DNA of 64,000 nucleotides from Nemophila menziesii. Lineage: Eukaryota; Streptophyta; Magnoliopsida; Boraginales; Hydrophyllaceae. The stretch spans positions 16,885,001 through 16,949,000 of the forward strand of contig JARWIR010000010.1 in assembly GCA_029959085.1 (NCBI GenBank), in the 5' to 3' direction. The number at the start of each line of letters is the position of its first letter. Positions within the stretch are counted from its first letter, which is position 1. Under the pieces are notes generated by a model, which was given only the letters and a program-made list of their open reading frames with translations, was not told the origin of the DNA and did no database searches. Made by a program: the position numbers and the translations under genes. Shown piece after piece: positions 60,206 through 64,000 of the stretch.

Positions 60206-61205
60206 ATAATATAAAGACAGAAAAGTAAATAAGAAGAGACGATAGTATAAGAGTTTAGCTCGAGATATAGCAAGTAATCCCCACTAGTCTTGTTTATTTT
60301 AATAATGTAAGGGAGAATTATGTAGAATTGCAATAACCAGGATTCTAAATTCCTCCTAACCCCCTTCCGGGTGGATTTACGTGGCAACCTCACAATTACC
60401 AGGGGACTTAACTAAGGTGCTCCTACGCCACTATGTTCTTAGATGAGACTGGCCTGCAATAATGATCGGTGGTCAAATCCAATCCAATCCTAATAGCTAT
60501 TTAGTTAGGCAAGTCCGTCGAGATCACTACCATGCACTAGACGTTTATGTGGTGTTTTAATAATTAGACACCCCTTCCGGGTGACCATCTAACTACTATT
60601 AAGGTAATCCTATACGTTTCGCACCACAAGGAAAACAGCCAATAAATCAAAGCACATAAAATAGAGAATAAAACACTAATTTATTTAAATATTATAATTC
60701 GAATCAAAATAGATGTAAAAAAAGTGTAGGGTTCATACCCATATGCTAAATCTCAAACTAAAATAAATTTAGTTCATACTAGAGAAAGAAAAGAAAACAA
60801 TTACAAATTTAAAGGCTTGCGAAGACATAATCTGAGGCCCAGCTCATTTCACACTTCTCTTCTCTTGTTGTAAGCTTCCTCTTGGCTTAAGGATTGGCCG
60901 ATGATGTGTTTCTACTATATAGAGGGTGTATTTATATGGTTTTCCTAAACCTAGGTCGGATTCTTGGAGTAGAGGGCAAGTAATTGGACTCTTTTCCAAA
61001 TCAAATTCGTTTTCCTACAATATAGAAAAGGTAAAAACTGTTGCTGTTTTGTTTTGGGCATAACACCTTCGTTTTTACTCCGATTTCCGTCCACTTTATA
61101 TCGAAACGACGACCGACGACGTCGAAGAGATTTACAATTTTGCTTCAGATCGTTCTTCCGAATTCCCAGATGCTTTTGAGTTATGATCGCTTTAGTGGGC
61201 GTAAC
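60206..61205 (-). repeat. LTR-like block, copy 2
   Basis: Matches 19187-20186 closely. In both places a copia LTR lies at its left edge, but in opposite orientation. No coding sequence. Confidence 0.55.
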
Positions 61206-61289
61206 TGCTGAAATTTAGATTTACTTGGCAAATTTTCCTTTCCTATTTAATATTTATTTCATTTTATCTCCAATTTCGATCATTATCTT

Positions 61290-61577
61290 CTTTTCCTTTG
61301 ATCTAAAACCTCTGAAGGTTATCATGTCCGATATGAGAAACCTTGGTTAAATTTCTTAGAAAGGTTATCGATTATGAAATTTGTCCATCAACATGGAACT
61401 TCGACCTACAACCTATGAATGTTAACACGCTTGATCGCTCTCTCATAAAGGTTACCAAGTATGAAAGTATTCCATCAACATGGAACTTTGAAATAAAACC
61501 TATGAAGGCTTACATAGTTGATCCAAGAAACCTCGGTTTAGTCTCACAGAAAGGTTATCAAATATAAAATTATTCCA
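61290..61577. repeat. Fragment of the 103-bp minisatellite
   Basis: Almost three units of the same 103-bp repeat as at 50.7-51.9 kb (GGTTATCGATTATG, CCATCAACATGGAACTTCGA, AAACCTATGAAGG). It is cut by the LTR of element D at 61578. Confidence 0.85.
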
Positions 61578-63097
61578 TGATGTATCTCTTTTTGTGATGG
61601 ATTAATCCACTCTTGATACATTATTTTGGGAGTTTATTGGGCCTAAGTGAGTGATTTTCCCTTAATATTATCTATATTGTACTTTTGCCTCTAATTTTGG
61701 TCATATTACTATTTGTAGAGATTTTATGCCTTAATTGTGTCTTAAGTGTGTAGATTTTAGGTACATGGTTGACACAAGGTTAAAAGATCAAGAGAATAAT
61801 TAAAAAAGTCAAGATAAACCCAAGCCAGGCGTAATCTGAGCAAAGATTCACATTGGGAATTTAGAGCATTTTCTAGAGATATCTTTACGTCATATTGTTT
61901 AAGACACCACAGATTATTGGTAAGAGCTTTGGAACTGGTTTCTTTTGATTTAAAAAGGGCTTAAAGTCAGGGTCGCTCGAGAGGTGAAAGAAGTCATTTC
62001 GGAGTTGAGATGTAGAAGTTATTCCATTTTATTCCACAGTGACTCAAACTTGTCCAACTTTAGCTAAACACGGGTTGGACCGGTCTAAACCTAATTAAGT
62101 GAGCTTAAGGGGGCTCAAGTTTTTTTTAGATAAGTCTTTTAGAAACTCCCTTTTCATTATCTATCAAATACAACTCATAATCATCATTATTCTATATTAA
62201 GGGGAGCAAGAGCCGAAGAGAAGGAGAGAAGAAAAAAGCAGGGTTTGTCGATAAACCAACGATTCTTCCTCAACAATTCATCGAATCATCTCTTCCTTAA
62301 GAGTAACAATCATTTATTATTTCTTTTAATTATGATTCTTCCAACATTATCTATTATTTTTATTTCTTAACTAAACCCTCATTGCTTGAAGTTGCTTATG
62401 TAAGAAATTATGCTAAGTTGGTTAATAGCTTTATTGACTTTGGGAAATGTTTAATTTAGTTTGATGTTTATTTAATTTAGTTTATTATATGATTGTTTTA
62501 ATACTACCTATATTCTGGCCATATAGTGGGTAGTTTAAGTAATCAAATTTGGCACCACAATGAGTTTTAATTGCAGACATAGCATATAGGCGTCTAGTAT
62601 GCAGTAGTGAACCGAGAGGTCTTGCCTTGCTAGATAGTCAATAGATTTAGAACTTAAATCATCCAAAGACATTTTAGGGTCATTCGGGAAGGGCCTCTAG
62701 TGAAGGAGGGTTGCCTTCTAACCTAGCAACATATGTTAGAAGGATTGGTGAATCTCGGCTAATGCGAATTACCAACTCAACTTAATCGATAAAACAATTA
62801 ACTTAGAGGTATGGGACTAGTAGCAATTCTTCAAACAACTTTCTCATCTTTAAGTTCATCTTTTATTTGCTTAGCTCTTTACTTTCATTATTAGTTTAAA
62901 TCTTGTTACTTATATACTTTAGTTCTTAACAATTGAAAACCAAATAAATATTTTCTTGTTTAAGCTTACGATTAACTTATTCATATTTCAATGTCTACAT
63001 ATTTACACTACTCAAAGCATAATTATCTACATATATGGAGCCGCCCACCTAGATATGGTTCGAGCTATCTAGAAGTTAATGTAGATATGAAACGCCT

Positions 63098-63633
63098 ACA
63101 TTTTTTTGGTCAATTTCTTAAAAAAGATTACCTACTAGGCTTAGAAAAAAACAACTTACTAATACTACTATAGAACTCAATTACCGAATCGCAAGGACAA
63201 CTAAGAATGTCGATGTTACGTCTTACACACTTGGCCAGTCTGTCAGCTACACCATTAAACTCATTTTTCACATGAATCACTTTCCAATTTGGAAATCGTC
63301 CTATCCACCTCCAGGCTTCAGAAACCATTGGGCGGATCCTCCAATCGATCCCCTTACGATGATTGATACCTTGAACCACTTCAAGGTTGTCAGAGTAGAA
63401 ATAAATACTCTAAATACCGAGATCTGCTGCAGATCTCATGGCAAGGTGAATAGCCCACGCTTCTCCCTCCACACTAATATTAATTGTTTCTCTCTTAGTG
63501 ATCTTATGTATAATTTCGCCCTCCTTATTTACTGCTTAAGATACTATACTAGATGGATCCCAAATGTTTATAAATGAAGAATCATTTAGCCAAATATTCT
63601 CGGTTTCATCCAGTAGGATCAGATTTTCTTCTT
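63098..63633 (-). mobile_element. 5'-truncated LINE in element D
   Basis: Same insertion as at 23.9 kb. The RNase H frame is open from 63379 to 63128 with NWKVIHVKNEFNGVADRLAK. A stop near 63410 and another near 63535 break the upstream part. CCTACATT flanks both sides. Confidence 0.75.
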
Positions 63634-63704
63634 CCTACATTACTCAAGGTGTTACAAGGAAACAAATGCACTACTTTATGTTTTAATTTTTCTTAACCAT
63701 AGGT

Positions 63705-64000
63705 GAAAGTGAGTGGCTAGATGAACAACCATTCAAGAGAATCCTTGATCATGATGCATTTCAAGCAAGGTTTTTGGATTGTTTCTATCCACAAATTTTG
63801 AGGAAGAAAGACCAAGTTGAACTTGAAAATTTTAAAGAAGAAGTTGATGAGAGCTTAGGGGGAAACATGGACTAGATTTCAATGATAGTTGGCAAGGTGC
63901 CCTCTTCATGGGTACACTCCTCTGATGCAGATCTCTATTTTTTATAAGGGTCTTGATCAAAGTGAAAGGTTACAAGTTGATAATCTCGGTGGTGGTGATT
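63705..64000 (+). pseudogene. Gag relic of element D (partial)
   Basis: Same gag piece as in element C, with TAG at about 63875 after SLGGNMD. It is cut by the window end. No PBS-proximal gag start is seen. Confidence 0.7.

Larger units (their letters stand above)
61578..64000 (+). mobile_element. Ty3/gypsy element D (Athila/Tat type), runs off the window
   Basis: LTR 61578-63031, starting TGATGTATC with an inverted repeat (61578-61586 and 61615-61623) and ending CTACA, then TGGAGCCG as a degenerate primer site at 63036. A minus-strand LINE insertion (63098-63633) and gag relic (SEWLDEQPFKRILDHDA, from about 63710) follow, as in element C. It inserted into the minisatellite. Element D from 62237 on is the closest copy of element C. 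Confidence 0.8.

Overview
The window looks like nuclear DNA of a flowering plant, probably a eudicot: AT-rich, with short GT-AG introns and relics of typical plant genes (hexokinase, NAC factor, ANTH/AP180 clathrin adaptor, SET/MYND protein, P5-type ATPase, DUF1664 protein). I cannot name the species. I see no gene that looks intact and cellular. The window is a graveyard of nested mobile elements carrying captured gene fragments.

Region 1-8 kb is a mosaic. A repeat block (1-4847) holds a DNA-transposon-like segment, a 5'-truncated LINE, a 3' hexokinase fragment with introns, and a 116-bp SINE. It is followed by a NAC exon pair on the minus strand and an ANTH-domain gene with an internal deletion. 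The same block recurs at 52.8-59.46 kb. Its left part recurs at 20.2-22.29 kb, where it is joined to an intron/exon piece of the same ANTH gene and then to the 5' part of a SET/MYND gene. The three copies fit one gene-capturing unit in full, internally deleted and truncated forms.

Region 8.01-12.10 kb is a complete CACTA element with TIRs and a TTG target duplication. It carries exons of a P5-type ATPase (catalytic Asp replaced by His) and of a DUF1664 gene. Region 12.4-19.1 kb is a decayed Ty1/copia element. 19.2-20.2 kb is an LTR-like block, repeated at 60.2-61.2 kb beside an inverted copia LTR.

Region 23.0-27.1 kb is a pol-less Ty3/gypsy (Athila/Tat-type) element (C). Its LTR-LINE-gag part recurs at 62.2-64 kb (D). 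A CACTA element (27.10 to about 30.28 kb) with a TNPA-like gene on the minus strand abuts it. Region 30.3-47.8 kb is an Athila/Tat-type element (A): gag, protease, RT, RNase H, integrase and 3' LTR present, 5' LTR lost. Inside its integrase zinc finger sits a young complete non-autonomous element (B, 34542-42133) with two nearly identical 1.6-kb LTRs, a tRNA-Asp-type primer site and a CTACA target duplication. Region 47.8-49.9 kb is a minus-strand relative (E). 49.9-51.9 kb is a degenerate minisatellite that changes from a 67-bp to a 103-bp period.

Most novel signals: (1) LTRs of A, B and D begin with an inverted repeat whose arms differ but stay complementary; (2) A and B each carry five polypurine-tract-like TGAGTTTGGGGT motifs in parallel positions; (3) A, B, C and E each carry family-specific short palindromes, usually paired, in the non-coding part of the element; (4) the three-copy gene-capturing mosaic and the CACTA with two captured genes.
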